64,000 nucleotides of DNA from Mesorhizobium sp. C432A (GTDB taxonomy: Bacteria; Pseudomonadota; Alphaproteobacteria; Rhizobiales; Rhizobiaceae). Positions 54,313-63,477 of the stretch are shown here, in pieces (the stretch's first letter is position 1; each line of letters starts with the position of its first letter). Location of the stretch: assembly GCF_030323145.1 (NCBI RefSeq), contig NZ_CP100470.1, positions 2,521,001 to 2,585,000 on the forward strand, read 5' to 3'. The translations under genes were made by a program, and so were the position numbers. The notes beneath the pieces were generated by a model, which saw only the letters and a list, made by a program, of their open reading frames with translations, was not told where the DNA came from and did no database searches.

Positions 54313-55112
54313 ACTCGCATGACACGGCATGGGCGCAACACTCTCTATTGGCATCACGCCGCCGCGAGTTTCTCGGTGCGACCATCCATGCGCTGACCAT
54401 GGCCGAGACGCTGGCCATCGCAGACGAGGCGATGGCGACGCGGCGGCCGCTTCATCATGTTGTCGTGAACGTCGCCAAGCTTGTGAACATGCGCAAGAAT
54501 GCCGAACTGCGCGAGGATGTCGTCGGGGCGGATATGGTCAATGTCGACGGCAAAGGCGTGCTTTGGGGCGCGCGGCTCTGCGGCGTCGAGTTGCCGGAGC
54601 GTGTGACCGGCGTCGACGTCATGATCAACCTGCTTGCGCTGTGCGCCAGGCGTGGCTATCGCCCCTACCTTCTGGGCGCTGAACAGCACATTCTCGACGC
54701 AGTTGAAAGCCGACTTGCCAGAGATCATCCGAGCCTAGCCATTGCCGGCAGGCGCAATGGGTATTTCAAGGCGGACGAAGAGGCCGCGATCGTCGAGGCC
54801 ATCAACGCTTCAGGTGCCGACTGCCTGTTTGTGGCGATGCCGACGCCGAGCAAGGAGCGCTTTCTCAAGCGCTATCGCGACGTACTCGCTCCGAGTTTCG
54901 TCATGGGCGTGGGCGGCAGCTTCGACGTCTATGGTGGAAAGGTCGCCCGGGCACCGAAACTGGTTCAGGCGGCCGGCCTGGAGTGGCTGTTCCGTGTGGC
55001 ACAGGAGCCGCGACGCTTGTGGCGCCGCTACTACGATACCAACACCGCCTATGCAGTGCTGCTGTGGCGTGAGTTCTGGTCTCGCCGGGGACGCCGAAAC
55101 GTCAATCCGTAG
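54309..55112 (+). CDS. wecG: WecG/TagA/CpsF-family glycosyltransferase
   Basis: A 267-residue glycosyltransferase of the WecG/TagA/CpsF family, the enzymes that transfer ManNAcA or ManNAc onto lipid-linked GlcNAc. Conserved segments are HHVVVNVAKLVNMRKNAELREDVVGADMVNVDGKGVLWGARL, ERVTGVDVMINLL, YLLGAEQHILDAVE, and FVMGVGGSFDVYGGKVARAPKLVQAAGLEWLFRVAQEPRRLWRRY. It is the third of a translationally coupled wecB-wecC-wecG set, so ManNAcA transfer is the natural role. The symbol is by homology and context. Confidence 0.9.
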   Translation: MNSHDTAWAQHSLLASRRREFLGATIHALTMAETLAIADEAMATRRPLHHVVVNVAKLVNMRKNAELREDVVGADMVNVDGKGVLWGARLCGVELPERVTGVDVMINLLALCARRGYRPYLLGAEQHILDAVESRLARDHPSLAIAGRRNGYFKADEEAAIVEAINASGADCLFVAMPTPSKERFLKRYRDVLAPSFVMGVGGSFDVYGGKVARAPKLVQAAGLEWLFRVAQEPRRLWRRYYDTNTAYAVLLWREFWSRRGRRNVNP

Positions 55113-55152
55113 GCTCGCGACTTTCAGACAAGCATGCCTCATTGCGCGGGAT

Positions 55153-56592
55153 TTATGCGATCCGGAGCCGTGCCCTTAGCTTGCCGATGAACTGCGTCAC
55201 GGCCGCGGGGTGAAACAACCAGGTCAGTCCCAGGAAAGCCGCAGCGCCGGCGACACCGCCCGCCGCGAGCGGAAAGATCGCCGGCATATTGCCCAGCGCA
55301 GTGCTGGCAAGGCTGGCGGCCAGTCCGGTGCAGATAGAAATGATGGCCGAGACAGCGATGTCGCGCCAGGGAACCGGCACCGGCGTGAGCCTCTCGGCGA
55401 TGACGATGCAGGCTGCAAGACCTGCCAGCGATCCGCCCGCCAACGCCAACGCCGCGCCAACCTCCGCCATGGTGGGAATCAACAGAAAAGACAGTGAAAT
55501 CGTTGCCACCGAGCCGAAGGAATTGGCGATGATCAGCAACCACGGCCGCTTATGTGCGTGCACCACGACGCCATAAACGAAGCTTGTGAGATTGGCACAA
55601 AGAACGCTGAAGGCGATGATCGGAAACAGCAGACCGAAGCGACCATGATATTCCGCGGGCAGCAGGAGTCGCGTGATGTCGCCGCTGAGCGCGATAAGCA
55701 TTGCTGCGACCGGCAGGCAAAGGCGTATCATCAAGGCCATGAGTTGCGACAACAACCGCCCGGACGCCTCGGATCCCTCGTCGTCGAAGCGGCTGACCAC
55801 TTCTGGAAATGCGCCCATGTTGATTGCGTTGGCGACCATATCGATCGGCTGCCGAGCCAATGCGTAGGCGGCTGCGAAGACAGCCACCGCGCCGGCATCG
55901 TAGTAGAACTTGAGGAAGACGCGTTCAGCGCTGTTGAGACCGAAACCGACCAGCGCCATGATGACGAGGGGCACGCCGAGGGCAAAAAACTCCTTGTGGG
56001 TGAAGCGCGGCGGGCCGCCAATAACGCGCCCGGATGCCACAACGCACGCCACGATGCCGGCAATCAGCACGGCGAGGCTCGAGCCGAGCGATACCGTCAG
56101 AAAAGAGCATTGGAAGATAAGGGTGGCGGCGATCGGCAAGGCCAGTTGCAGCAGGCCGCGCAGATATTCAAGCATCGAATAGAGGGAATGACGCTGCTGC
56201 ATTTGCAGCACCGTCAACGCGAACCGGCTGATGGAGCCGGCAATCAGATAGCTGCAGACGGCGATTGCAAATTCTATCCAGCGCTCCGGCACGATCACCG
56301 CCGAGGCGATCACGGATATGATCAGGGCCAGCACCGTGGTGGCAAGCAATACCTGTCCGGCAAGCATCAGGCTGCCACGGCTGACGTCGCCTTTTCCACC
56401 AAGCCGCAGCAAGGCAATGCGCAGCCAGTTGGTAACGGCAACATCCGTCATTTCGCCCACGGTGACCACCAGGGTCAGCAGGCCATACTCCGTCTGGTCG
56501 ATCAGCCGCGTCATGACGACCAGCAGGAGCAGAGCGGAAACCCGCGTCAGCAGAATAGCTGGGCCATAGATGAGTGTGGAACGGAGCAGCAA
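55153..56592 (-). CDS. Polysaccharide flippase (Wzx/RfbX-like)
   Basis: A 479-residue integral membrane protein with about 12-14 helices of the MOP/polysaccharide-transport family. Conserved features are LTRVSALLLLVVMTRLIDQTEYGLLTLVVTVGEMT at the N-terminus, then FFALGVPLVIMALVGFGLNSAERVFLKFYY and LLPAEYHG in the middle. It would flip the lipid-linked repeat unit across the inner membrane for polymerisation by the Wzy-like protein at 47391-48748. It converges on the wecG-like gene. Confidence 0.88.
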   Translation of the reverse strand: MLLRSTLIYGPAILLTRVSALLLLVVMTRLIDQTEYGLLTLVVTVGEMTDVAVTNWLRIALLRLGGKGDVSRGSLMLAGQVLLATTVLALIISVIASAVIVPERWIEFAIAVCSYLIAGSISRFALTVLQMQQRHSLYSMLEYLRGLLQLALPIAATLIFQCSFLTVSLGSSLAVLIAGIVACVVASGRVIGGPPRFTHKEFFALGVPLVIMALVGFGLNSAERVFLKFYYDAGAVAVFAAAYALARQPIDMVANAINMGAFPEVVSRFDDEGSEASGRLLSQLMALMIRLCLPVAAMLIALSGDITRLLLPAEYHGRFGLLFPIIAFSVLCANLTSFVYGVVVHAHKRPWLLIIANSFGSVATISLSFLLIPTMAEVGAALALAGGSLAGLAACIVIAERLTPVPVPWRDIAVSAIISICTGLAASLASTALGNMPAIFPLAAGGVAGAAAFLGLTWLFHPAAVTQFIGKLRARLRIA

Positions 56593-56760
56593 AGGGTTGT
56601 TCCCGGAAAATTTGCCGTCGATTAACCGTTGACCGACGGGAATTCCAGCATGATGACGGCAAAGGGTGAACGGATACAGTTTGAACCAAAAGATTTGTCG
56701 TAAACCTTTTTTGGAACGTTTGCTTTACGGTCACCCGGCATCCGCAATCCAAATGGTGTC

Positions 56761-57879
56761 ATGTTGCAGCGTCTCGCCCACAATAGAAAAATACATGTCT
56801 TGGTCGCAACGCCCTCGGGCGTTTCGGGACAAGGCGGCATCGACCGGATCATGGGGGCGCTGAAGCAGGAGTTCGAACGGCAAGAGATCGCCGACATCGA
56901 TCTGCGCTTTCTTTCCAGCCGTGGCCCGGGACATGTCGGGCTTTCGATCTTCTACATGCTTGGTTTTTGCGCGCGGATGCTTGCGGCCCGCCTCGACAGA
57001 CGCGCCGACGTCATTCACATCAATATATCGGTCTCCGGCAGCACCTATCGCAAGATGATGATCGCCGCCTGCGCCAGGCTGTTGTCGATACCATATGTCC
57101 TTCATCTGCATGGGGCGCAGTATCAGACATTCTGGAAAGATGATCATAGTTTCATGAGCCGCCGTATCAGGGCTCTGTTCGAGCATGCCGGCCGGGTGAT
57201 TGTCCTGGGGGGGCTTTGGCGCGATTTCGTCGCCAGCCGGGCACCGGCGAACGGCGGCAATATTGTCATCGTTCCCAACGCCACGGCAGTTCCTTCCCTG
57301 GCGCATGTCGGCGGAGGCGATCACGTGCACATCCTGTTCCTCGGCCGCATCGGCGAGCGAAAGGGCGTGCCGCAGTTGGGCGAGGCGCTGGAGCGGATGA
57401 AACATCTCAGGGGTTGGCGTGCCACGATCGCCGGCGATGGTGAGGTCGAGCCGGCACGAGCGAGGTCGGTCGCTCTAGGGATTGCCGACCGTATTGCTTT
57501 TCCGGGCTGGGTGGGACCTGACGAGGTCGCATCACTGATCGCTTCGGCCGATATTCTGGTGCTCCCCTCGTTCGCCGAAAATCTGCCAATGTCGGTGATC
57601 GAAGGCATGGCGGCCGGCCTGGCTGTCGTGGCCACCCCGGTTGGCGCGGTCGAGGACATCATCACCCACGAACAATCCGGTCTGTTGGTGCCGCCCGGCG
57701 ATGTGGCGGCGTTGACCGAGGCGTTAACTCGGCTGGTCGAGGATACGGCGCTGCGCGCGCGGCTTGGCGCCGCCGCCATGGCGGTGCACCGGGAAAGGCT
57801 TGAGCTTGCACCGTTTGTCGACGCGATCTGCGATGTCTGGAGATCGGTCGCGTCCGAGGCGCGACCGGTCAAGCGCTGA
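56761..57879 (+). CDS. Glycosyltransferase family 4 protein
   Basis: A 372-residue GT-B glycosyltransferase. The acceptor side starts HVLVATPSGVSGQGGIDRIMGALK and includes YVLHLHGAQYQTFW. The donor-binding half has ILFLGRIGERKGVPQLGEALE, FPGWVGPDEVASLIASADILVLPSFAENLPMSVIEGMAAGLAVVATPVGAVEDII (E-x7-E type) and GLLVPPGD. It is divergent from the flippase and convergent with the second AsnB gene. It probably adds one sugar of the repeat unit; donor unknown. Confidence 0.9.
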   Translation: MLQRLAHNRKIHVLVATPSGVSGQGGIDRIMGALKQEFERQEIADIDLRFLSSRGPGHVGLSIFYMLGFCARMLAARLDRRADVIHINISVSGSTYRKMMIAACARLLSIPYVLHLHGAQYQTFWKDDHSFMSRRIRALFEHAGRVIVLGGLWRDFVASRAPANGGNIVIVPNATAVPSLAHVGGGDHVHILFLGRIGERKGVPQLGEALERMKHLRGWRATIAGDGEVEPARARSVALGIADRIAFPGWVGPDEVASLIASADILVLPSFAENLPMSVIEGMAAGLAVVATPVGAVEDIITHEQSGLLVPPGDVAALTEALTRLVEDTALRARLGAAAMAVHRERLELAPFVDAICDVWRSVASEARPVKR

Positions 57880-57897
57880 CGCTGTCCTTCATTGTCG

Positions 57898-59786
57898 TCA
57901 CTGCGGCGGGCCAAGCGCGAATTCGCGGTGGAATATCTCCAGGTTCAAAAGCGCCCATATCAGTTTTTCGTGGTCCGCGGCGCGCTCGGCGTGCTCCCTG
58001 ACAATCTGGTCCAGCTTCTTGGCGCTCAAATAGCTACGGATGACCGAATGGGACGAACACAGATGGTCCCGTACATAATCGCTCATCGGCCCGCGGAACC
58101 ATTCGGCGACGGGCACCTTGAAGCCGATCTTTGGGCGGTTGAGGACCTCGTCGGGAACCATGCCGGCCATGCAGTCGCGCAGGATCTGTTTGCTGTGCAG
58201 GAAGCCCAGCCTGTAACGATCGGGCAGTTGGCTGACGAAGGAAACCAGATCGCGATCAAGGAATGGCATTCGCCCCTCGATTGAACCGGCCATCATCACT
58301 CGGTCGCCCCGTTCCAAGAGGTTGTCGGGCAACCACGATGTCTGATCAAAAAACAACACACGGCGCAGATGAGATTCCGTCACACTCGAAGAGAACGGGA
58401 AATCGTTGCAGTCATGGCCGCAAGTGGCCAACCCACCGAGGAGCGAATCGCGTTCCCGCGCCGTCATGGCTCCAAACCAGGAGATCATCCGGGTGGCAAA
58501 GTCCCGTTCACCCGCGCTTCGGGCAAATGTATCGAACTTGGCCGATGCGCCGGGCAATGCGCGCATCAAAGGGGCGAGGAGATTGTTGTGAAGCGACGCT
58601 GGAACAAGTGACCGGTAGACACCCGCCAGAGACTCTGCGCGATGTTTGGGGTAGCCGCCGAGTATCTCGTCCGCACCTTCGCCCGTAAGCACCATCTTGA
58701 CGTCCTGCGAGGCTCGAACCGACATCAGGTAAATTGGAATGTCCGTACTTTGTGAAACAGGTGCCCCCGATGGCGGACCATCTTGGGCAGATGATTCATC
58801 AGGTCATCCGCCTGGATGACGATTTCGCAATGATCGGTCTTGAAATGATCGGCGACGCGCCGGGCGAATGGAAGCTCGCTGTAAGCCTGTTCGCTGAAAC
58901 CGACCGAAAACGTACGAATGGGGTTGTCGCTGTGCCTGGTCATCAGGGCAACGATTGCCGACGAGTCGAGGCCCCCGGACAGAAAGGCGCCAAACGGCGC
59001 ATCACTGCGCATCCTGATCTCGACAGAACGGTCGAGCAATTCCAGAAATCGCCGCTTGGCGGTTCCTGGATCGATATCCGCTGTCAGATCGGTCTGATCC
59101 GGGGGCGCATAGTAGCGCGTTTCCGTTACTTCCCCTTGCGACCACACAGCGTAGCTTCCCGGGTTGAGCTTGCGGATCTGTTTGAAAAGCGTCCGCGGTC
59201 CAGGCACGTAACGCCAGGTCAGATACTCGCGCACTCCATCCAGATCGAGCTGCTGGCCATCTGGCTGCGCAGACAACAACGCGCTGATCTCCGAGGCAAA
59301 CGACAGCAAATTTCTGCCTTGCATGAGGTAAAGGGGTTTTTTTCCAAAGGGGTCGCGAGCGAGGATCAATTCGCGCCGTTGAGCGTCCCACAGCGCAAAA
59401 GCGAACATCCCGCTCAATCGGTCGAACATGGCCAGGCGCCACTGGTCATAAGCCCTGAGCAGCACTTCCGTGTCGGAGCGTGTGCGAAAACGGTGGCCGA
59501 GACCGATCAACTCCTCACGCAACTCGATGTAGTTGTATATTTCGCCGTTGAAAATAATCCGGAGCCGTCCGTCCTCGGTCTGCATCGGCTGATTTGAATC
59601 GGCGTTTAAGTCAATAATCGCCAGGCGGCGATGCACCAATGCCAACTGGTCCTCGCCTGTGTTCAGGTCCAGGAGTTCGATGCCTTCGGCATCGGGACCA
59701 CGATGCTGCAAGGCATTCGACATCCCGGCGGCCCGATCTTGTGGCTTCTCGACCCTGCGCCCAATCCAGCCGGCAATTCCGCACAT
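57898..59786 (-). pseudogene. Second AsnB-like glutamine-dependent amidotransferase, frameshifted
   Basis: The N-terminal piece (58725-59786, 353 residues) has MCGIAGWIG with the Cys2 nucleophile, NGEIYNY and the PP-loop SGGLDSSAI. The C-terminal piece (57898-58725, 275 residues) has KMVLTGEGADEILGGYPKH and SIEGRMPFLDRDLVSFVSQLP. The break is at the CCCCC run 58764-58768: one more C (G on the coding strand) joins RHRGAPVSQSTDIPIYLM to SVRASQ in frame. The restored length, about 630 residues, is normal for AsnB. It differs clearly from the first AsnB (37591-39528), so two distinct amidations may be encoded. Confidence 0.87.
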
Positions 59787-59879
59787 TCTTTCCCTTGGCC
59801 CTCTTTCCCTTGTTTGCGTATGATCGAGGACACCAATCTACAGCGAATATATTAAATAGCTGCTCGGTGGAGTGATTTT

Positions 59880-59911
59880 AAAACTGAGCCTGATTTGGTT
59901 CGATCAGGCCC
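59880..59911 (-). terminator. Candidate terminator after the GH5 gene
   Basis: On the minus strand GCCTGAT, an 8-nt loop and ATCAGGC form a stem extended by flanking pairs. It is followed by TCAGTTTT. It lies about 100 bp downstream of the GH5 stop and before the second AsnB gene, in the leftward direction. Confidence 0.4.
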
Positions 59912-60009
59912 TCTCGGCTGCAACTGGAGACGACGGTCCTTGGGTTTCCACGCGATTGATCGCCAGCAACCAGGCAGACCGCTCGAACCGATCCTGACCC
60001 GATGACGAG

Positions 60010-61251
60010 TTATGGCAGGCCTAGTGCCCGCAACATCTCCCGGTCCGGGATCGCAGGCCCCTTGGGTTGGATAACACTCATTCCGTAAGGGTTGGAGAAT
60101 TCCCAGGCCGACCACGGCATCGCGAAGCGTTCCGCCTCTCTGCGCACTGCCATGAGATAGCGCAGGCGATCAGCATCGAAAGCTCCCATGCGGCCATCCG
60201 CAGACATCAAGATAACGCCGAATTCGCCCACGAACAGGCGTCGGCTCGCTATGCCATGGGCTTCAGCCCAGTCGACCGCCTGACGGAAACCCGCTTCGAG
60301 CTGGCTCTGCCCCCAATTCTGCTCAAAGTATCGGGCGATCGTTTCACGCGCCGAGGCCATGTTCATCACCTCTTCGATCTGGCTCAAGCCGGCGGCGTCC
60401 ATCTGCGCCTTGAGGGTTTCGGCGACCACTTCGGGCGTGCTGGCGTCGGCAGGCCAGGGAAGGCCGGAGGAGAAAGCGTTCTTGTCATCGGCCCGCTGGT
60501 GCGTGAAGCTGTGCGGATCATACATGTGGAAGCTGTAATAGACGTTGGGGTCGTCGAAGTTGGGGTCCAGGTTGACCAGTCCCGCGATGCTCCCGCCGCA
60601 GGCGCCGGTCGCGACGATGGTGAGTTCGCTGCTGACGGCGCGAATATCGCGAACCGTGCCTGCCATGATCCGCTGCCAGTCATCGCTGCCGCTTGAATCG
60701 CACGGGTAGTAGGCGGGCTCGTTATAGGGCTCGAGGGCGACCTTGTCGGCGCCAATTTTGATCAGCATGGCAGCCACCGCCACTACCATTTTGCGATAGC
60801 GGGCAACACCCTCGCTGTCGGCCCCGCCATAGATCATTTCCATGCTGTAGGCCGGAACCTGGCTGACGCCATGCAGATCGAAAACCACCTTGAGCCCGCT
60901 TGAAACGACCCGCTGCACCGCAGCGGCAAGCATGTCCAGCGCCTGTTGTCGTTTGGCGCCCTCGCTGGCAAGCAGAGGGCCAGGGTCGACACTCAGCCGG
61001 ACAAAGTCGAAGCCCATGGATCGAATGCGATCAAACTGGTCGCCGTCCGGCCAATCGGTGAGCGGCCTGCCGCCCGCAAGCCATTCCTTCTCGCTGCGAT
61101 AGGGCGGCCATTTGTAGGAACCATCTTTCTCCACCGGCGACCAGTTGAGCCATTCATGGACGCCGACGCCGCGCTCAAGCGGGATCGGCGCCGCCTCGGC
61201 TGACATAGCCATGCCAAGCGCGCACGCTATGACGTAGACAACTTTTCTCAT
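60010..61251 (-). CDS. Secreted glycoside hydrolase family 5 (cellulase-type) enzyme
   Basis: A 413-residue protein with a Sec signal peptide (about 1-20, MRKVVYVIACALGMAMSAEA|A). The catalytic acid/base is Glu178 in ALEPYNEPAY and the nucleophile is Glu343 in LFVGEFGV, with the LHG (DLHGVSQVP) and FHMYDPHSFT motifs of the GH5 barrel. The ATG at 61251 has GGAG 8 bp upstream; the frame is open to 61314. It hydrolyses beta-glycosidic bonds in the periplasm or outside. Genes like this in exopolysaccharide loci (compare ExoK/ExsH and WssD/BcsZ roles) trim or degrade the polymer or aid export. Confidence 0.9.
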   Translation of the reverse strand: MRKVVYVIACALGMAMSAEAAPIPLERGVGVHEWLNWSPVEKDGSYKWPPYRSEKEWLAGGRPLTDWPDGDQFDRIRSMGFDFVRLSVDPGPLLASEGAKRQQALDMLAAAVQRVVSSGLKVVFDLHGVSQVPAYSMEMIYGGADSEGVARYRKMVVAVAAMLIKIGADKVALEPYNEPAYYPCDSSGSDDWQRIMAGTVRDIRAVSSELTIVATGACGGSIAGLVNLDPNFDDPNVYYSFHMYDPHSFTHQRADDKNAFSSGLPWPADASTPEVVAETLKAQMDAAGLSQIEEVMNMASARETIARYFEQNWGQSQLEAGFRQAVDWAEAHGIASRRLFVGEFGVILMSADGRMGAFDADRLRYLMAVRREAERFAMPWSAWEFSNPYGMSVIQPKGPAIPDREMLRALGLP

Positions 61252-61366
61252 CGCAAAACTCCGCGTCATGGCCGAAGATATTAACCGCGGGAACGGAAAA
61301 GAGGATGCCGCCACACGCTTTTTCGACGGGATGGTGTATGAGGATCAAAATCTTGGCGGAGCGCGG

Positions 61367-63274
61367 ATGAGGGTCGGGTGGTATTTCAACCGATTGCGCA
61401 GCATGGAGTTGGCCGAGATATTGCATCGGTTGGACGAGCAGCGCCGGAGGACCGTTTCGCGCCGCCGCGACAACGGCTGGCAGCGCTATGCGTCGCCGCA
61501 GTTGCACCCGGTGCTGCACGGATTGCGGAATGCTGTGCCGGCCGCTGCGACACCAGCCCAGCGGCAAGCTATCGAGGCGGCTGCGCAAAACACTCTTCGA
61601 GGCCAGTTTTCAGCACTTGGGCAGACCTGGCCACAGCGAGACCCCTATACTCTCTTTCCACCCGAGCTCTGGCGCCTTGATCCGGTGACCGGCCGGCTTT
61701 GGCCGGGCCCCAAGACCCATACTTTCGATATCGATTTTCGCCATGCCACCGGCCGTGGCGATGTAAAATATGTTTGGGAAATCAACCGGCTGCAGCAACT
61801 GCCGCCACTGGCTGCCCATCTGCTTCTCACCGGCGATGATCAATCCCGTGCGGCCATCGAGGCGGCGATCGAGAGCTGGCATTTCGCCAACCCACCATTT
61901 CGGGGCGTTGGCTGGGCCTCGGGCATCGAGGTCGCGCTACGAGCCATCAGCCTGATTGTCACGCTCGACCTCGTCGGCGACCGGCTTGGCGCGGCGACGC
62001 GAGAAAAAGTCGGTGAAATACTGGCGGCAAGCGCCTATTGGCTGCCGCGGTTTCCCTCCCGTTTTTCGTCCGCCAACAACCATCTCGTCGCGGAACTGGC
62101 TGGCGAATATCTGATCGGTCTGGCTTTCGGGGCCGAGGTGGCTCGCGAGTCGCTCCTGGCTGAGGTGCTCAAACAGATCCTGGCCGATGGCGCCGGGGCC
62201 GAGCAGACCCCGACCTACGCCGCCTTCAGTGCCGAGCTTTTCCTGCTGTGCGCTGCGGCGGCGCGCCAGGCCGGACTGCCTTTTCCCCAGCCCGTCGAAG
62301 CGCGTTTGGCCGCTTTCGCCAATTTCGCAGGCTGGCTCCCGCCGAAAGCCAGCGGCTTCGGCGACAATGATGAAGGCCGCGTGATCACGCTGGGGGGCGA
62401 AACCGATTATGTCGGATCGGTCGCGGCCGCCATCCATGGTTTTCTACGGATGCCGGGCAGGGCACCGGAGCCCGGCGATTTTCGCGCGCTTTTCTTCGGC
62501 GCGCCACCGCGGCCGGCGCCGGTGCCGGATGGATTGCATACGTTCACGCAAGGCGGGCTCTCCGTCTGGCGCGGCGAGATGAATGGTCGCAACGTCCATC
62601 TGACATACGACCACGGCCCGCTGGGCTACCTTTCGATAGCGGCGCACGGTCATGCCGACGCGCTGTCGCTCACCCTGTGCATTGACGGCGATCCGGTGCT
62701 GGTCGACCCCGGCACATGGCTCTATGGTTCGGGGGGAGGCTGGCGCGACTGGTTCCGCTCGACGCCGGCGCACAACACGCTGAACCTAGAGGGTAAAAGC
62801 CAAAGCATCATCTCCGGGGCGTTCAACTGGTCGCACAAGGCGGTTGCGACATTGGTGGAGAGCGAGCCGGGGCCGCACTGGAGGCTGTGTGCCCGACATG
62901 ACGGGTACAAAGGCCGCTTCGGCGTTGTGCATCAACGCGCCGTGACACGCGATGGCGACGGCATCCTCGTGACCGACCAACTGCTCGGCGGCAGCCGCGT
63001 CGCTGAGATCGTCTTCCAACTCGCCGCCGACCTCCACGCCAACAGGGATGGAAACATTGTCACGATATTGCGCGGCGCTGAACCTTTGATGACTATCCAC
63101 TTTCCAGACGCAGCGATCCACATCCGTTCCGGCGGCGACACACCGGGCCAGGGCGGCTGGGTTTCGCCGCGTTTTGGTGCAAGGCAGCCAGCCGAACGCC
63201 TCGCATGGCGTGGCCAAGTAGGCGAAAAGGGAGTAGTCATCCGGCTCGCGCCAAGTCCGCCGCAGACCCGATAA
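61367..63274 (+). CDS. Heparinase II/III-family polysaccharide lyase-like protein
   Basis: A 635-residue protein. The N-terminal alpha/alpha toroid starts RVGWYFNRLRSMELAEILHRLDEQ and includes GVGWASGIEVALRAI and SSANNHLVAELAGEYLIGLAF (His/Asn catalytic-type segment). The C-terminal beta-sheet domain has GYLSIAAHGHADALSLTLCIDGDPVLVDPGTWLYGSGG. The family cleaves uronic-acid polysaccharides by beta-elimination. No clear signal peptide is seen. The ATG at 61367 with GCGGAG upstream is preferred over 61268, because the latter leaves only 16 bp to the divergent GH5 start. Its likely substrate is the ManNAcA-containing polymer made by this locus (inference). Confidence 0.85.
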   Translation: MRVGWYFNRLRSMELAEILHRLDEQRRRTVSRRRDNGWQRYASPQLHPVLHGLRNAVPAAATPAQRQAIEAAAQNTLRGQFSALGQTWPQRDPYTLFPPELWRLDPVTGRLWPGPKTHTFDIDFRHATGRGDVKYVWEINRLQQLPPLAAHLLLTGDDQSRAAIEAAIESWHFANPPFRGVGWASGIEVALRAISLIVTLDLVGDRLGAATREKVGEILAASAYWLPRFPSRFSSANNHLVAELAGEYLIGLAFGAEVARESLLAEVLKQILADGAGAEQTPTYAAFSAELFLLCAAAARQAGLPFPQPVEARLAAFANFAGWLPPKASGFGDNDEGRVITLGGETDYVGSVAAAIHGFLRMPGRAPEPGDFRALFFGAPPRPAPVPDGLHTFTQGGLSVWRGEMNGRNVHLTYDHGPLGYLSIAAHGHADALSLTLCIDGDPVLVDPGTWLYGSGGGWRDWFRSTPAHNTLNLEGKSQSIISGAFNWSHKAVATLVESEPGPHWRLCARHDGYKGRFGVVHQRAVTRDGDGILVTDQLLGGSRVAEIVFQLAADLHANRDGNIVTILRGAEPLMTIHFPDAAIHIRSGGDTPGQGGWVSPRFGARQPAERLAWRGQVGEKGVVIRLAPSPPQTR

Positions 63275-63477
63275 CGGGCAGGTTGCAGGCGCAGCGTTCG
63301 ACATTAATTACGTTCAGATATTTAGCGGTTTTGACACCGTTGATCTGCTAATTTGGCCATGATTGTTCTGCCAGTCGCATCCCGATACACAGTTGCGGGC
63401 AGCATATGATGGGCCTGGCAATATGTGCTTCGCGACGAGCCGGATCGCCATTTCACCACCTAGGAGCCACTGCATCG

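Noticed and set aside
58725..59786. Treating the 353-residue AsnB piece as a stand-alone glutaminase
   Set aside because: It already contains the PP-loop of the synthetase half, and the missing part lies immediately downstream in another frame, so a frameshift explains it better.
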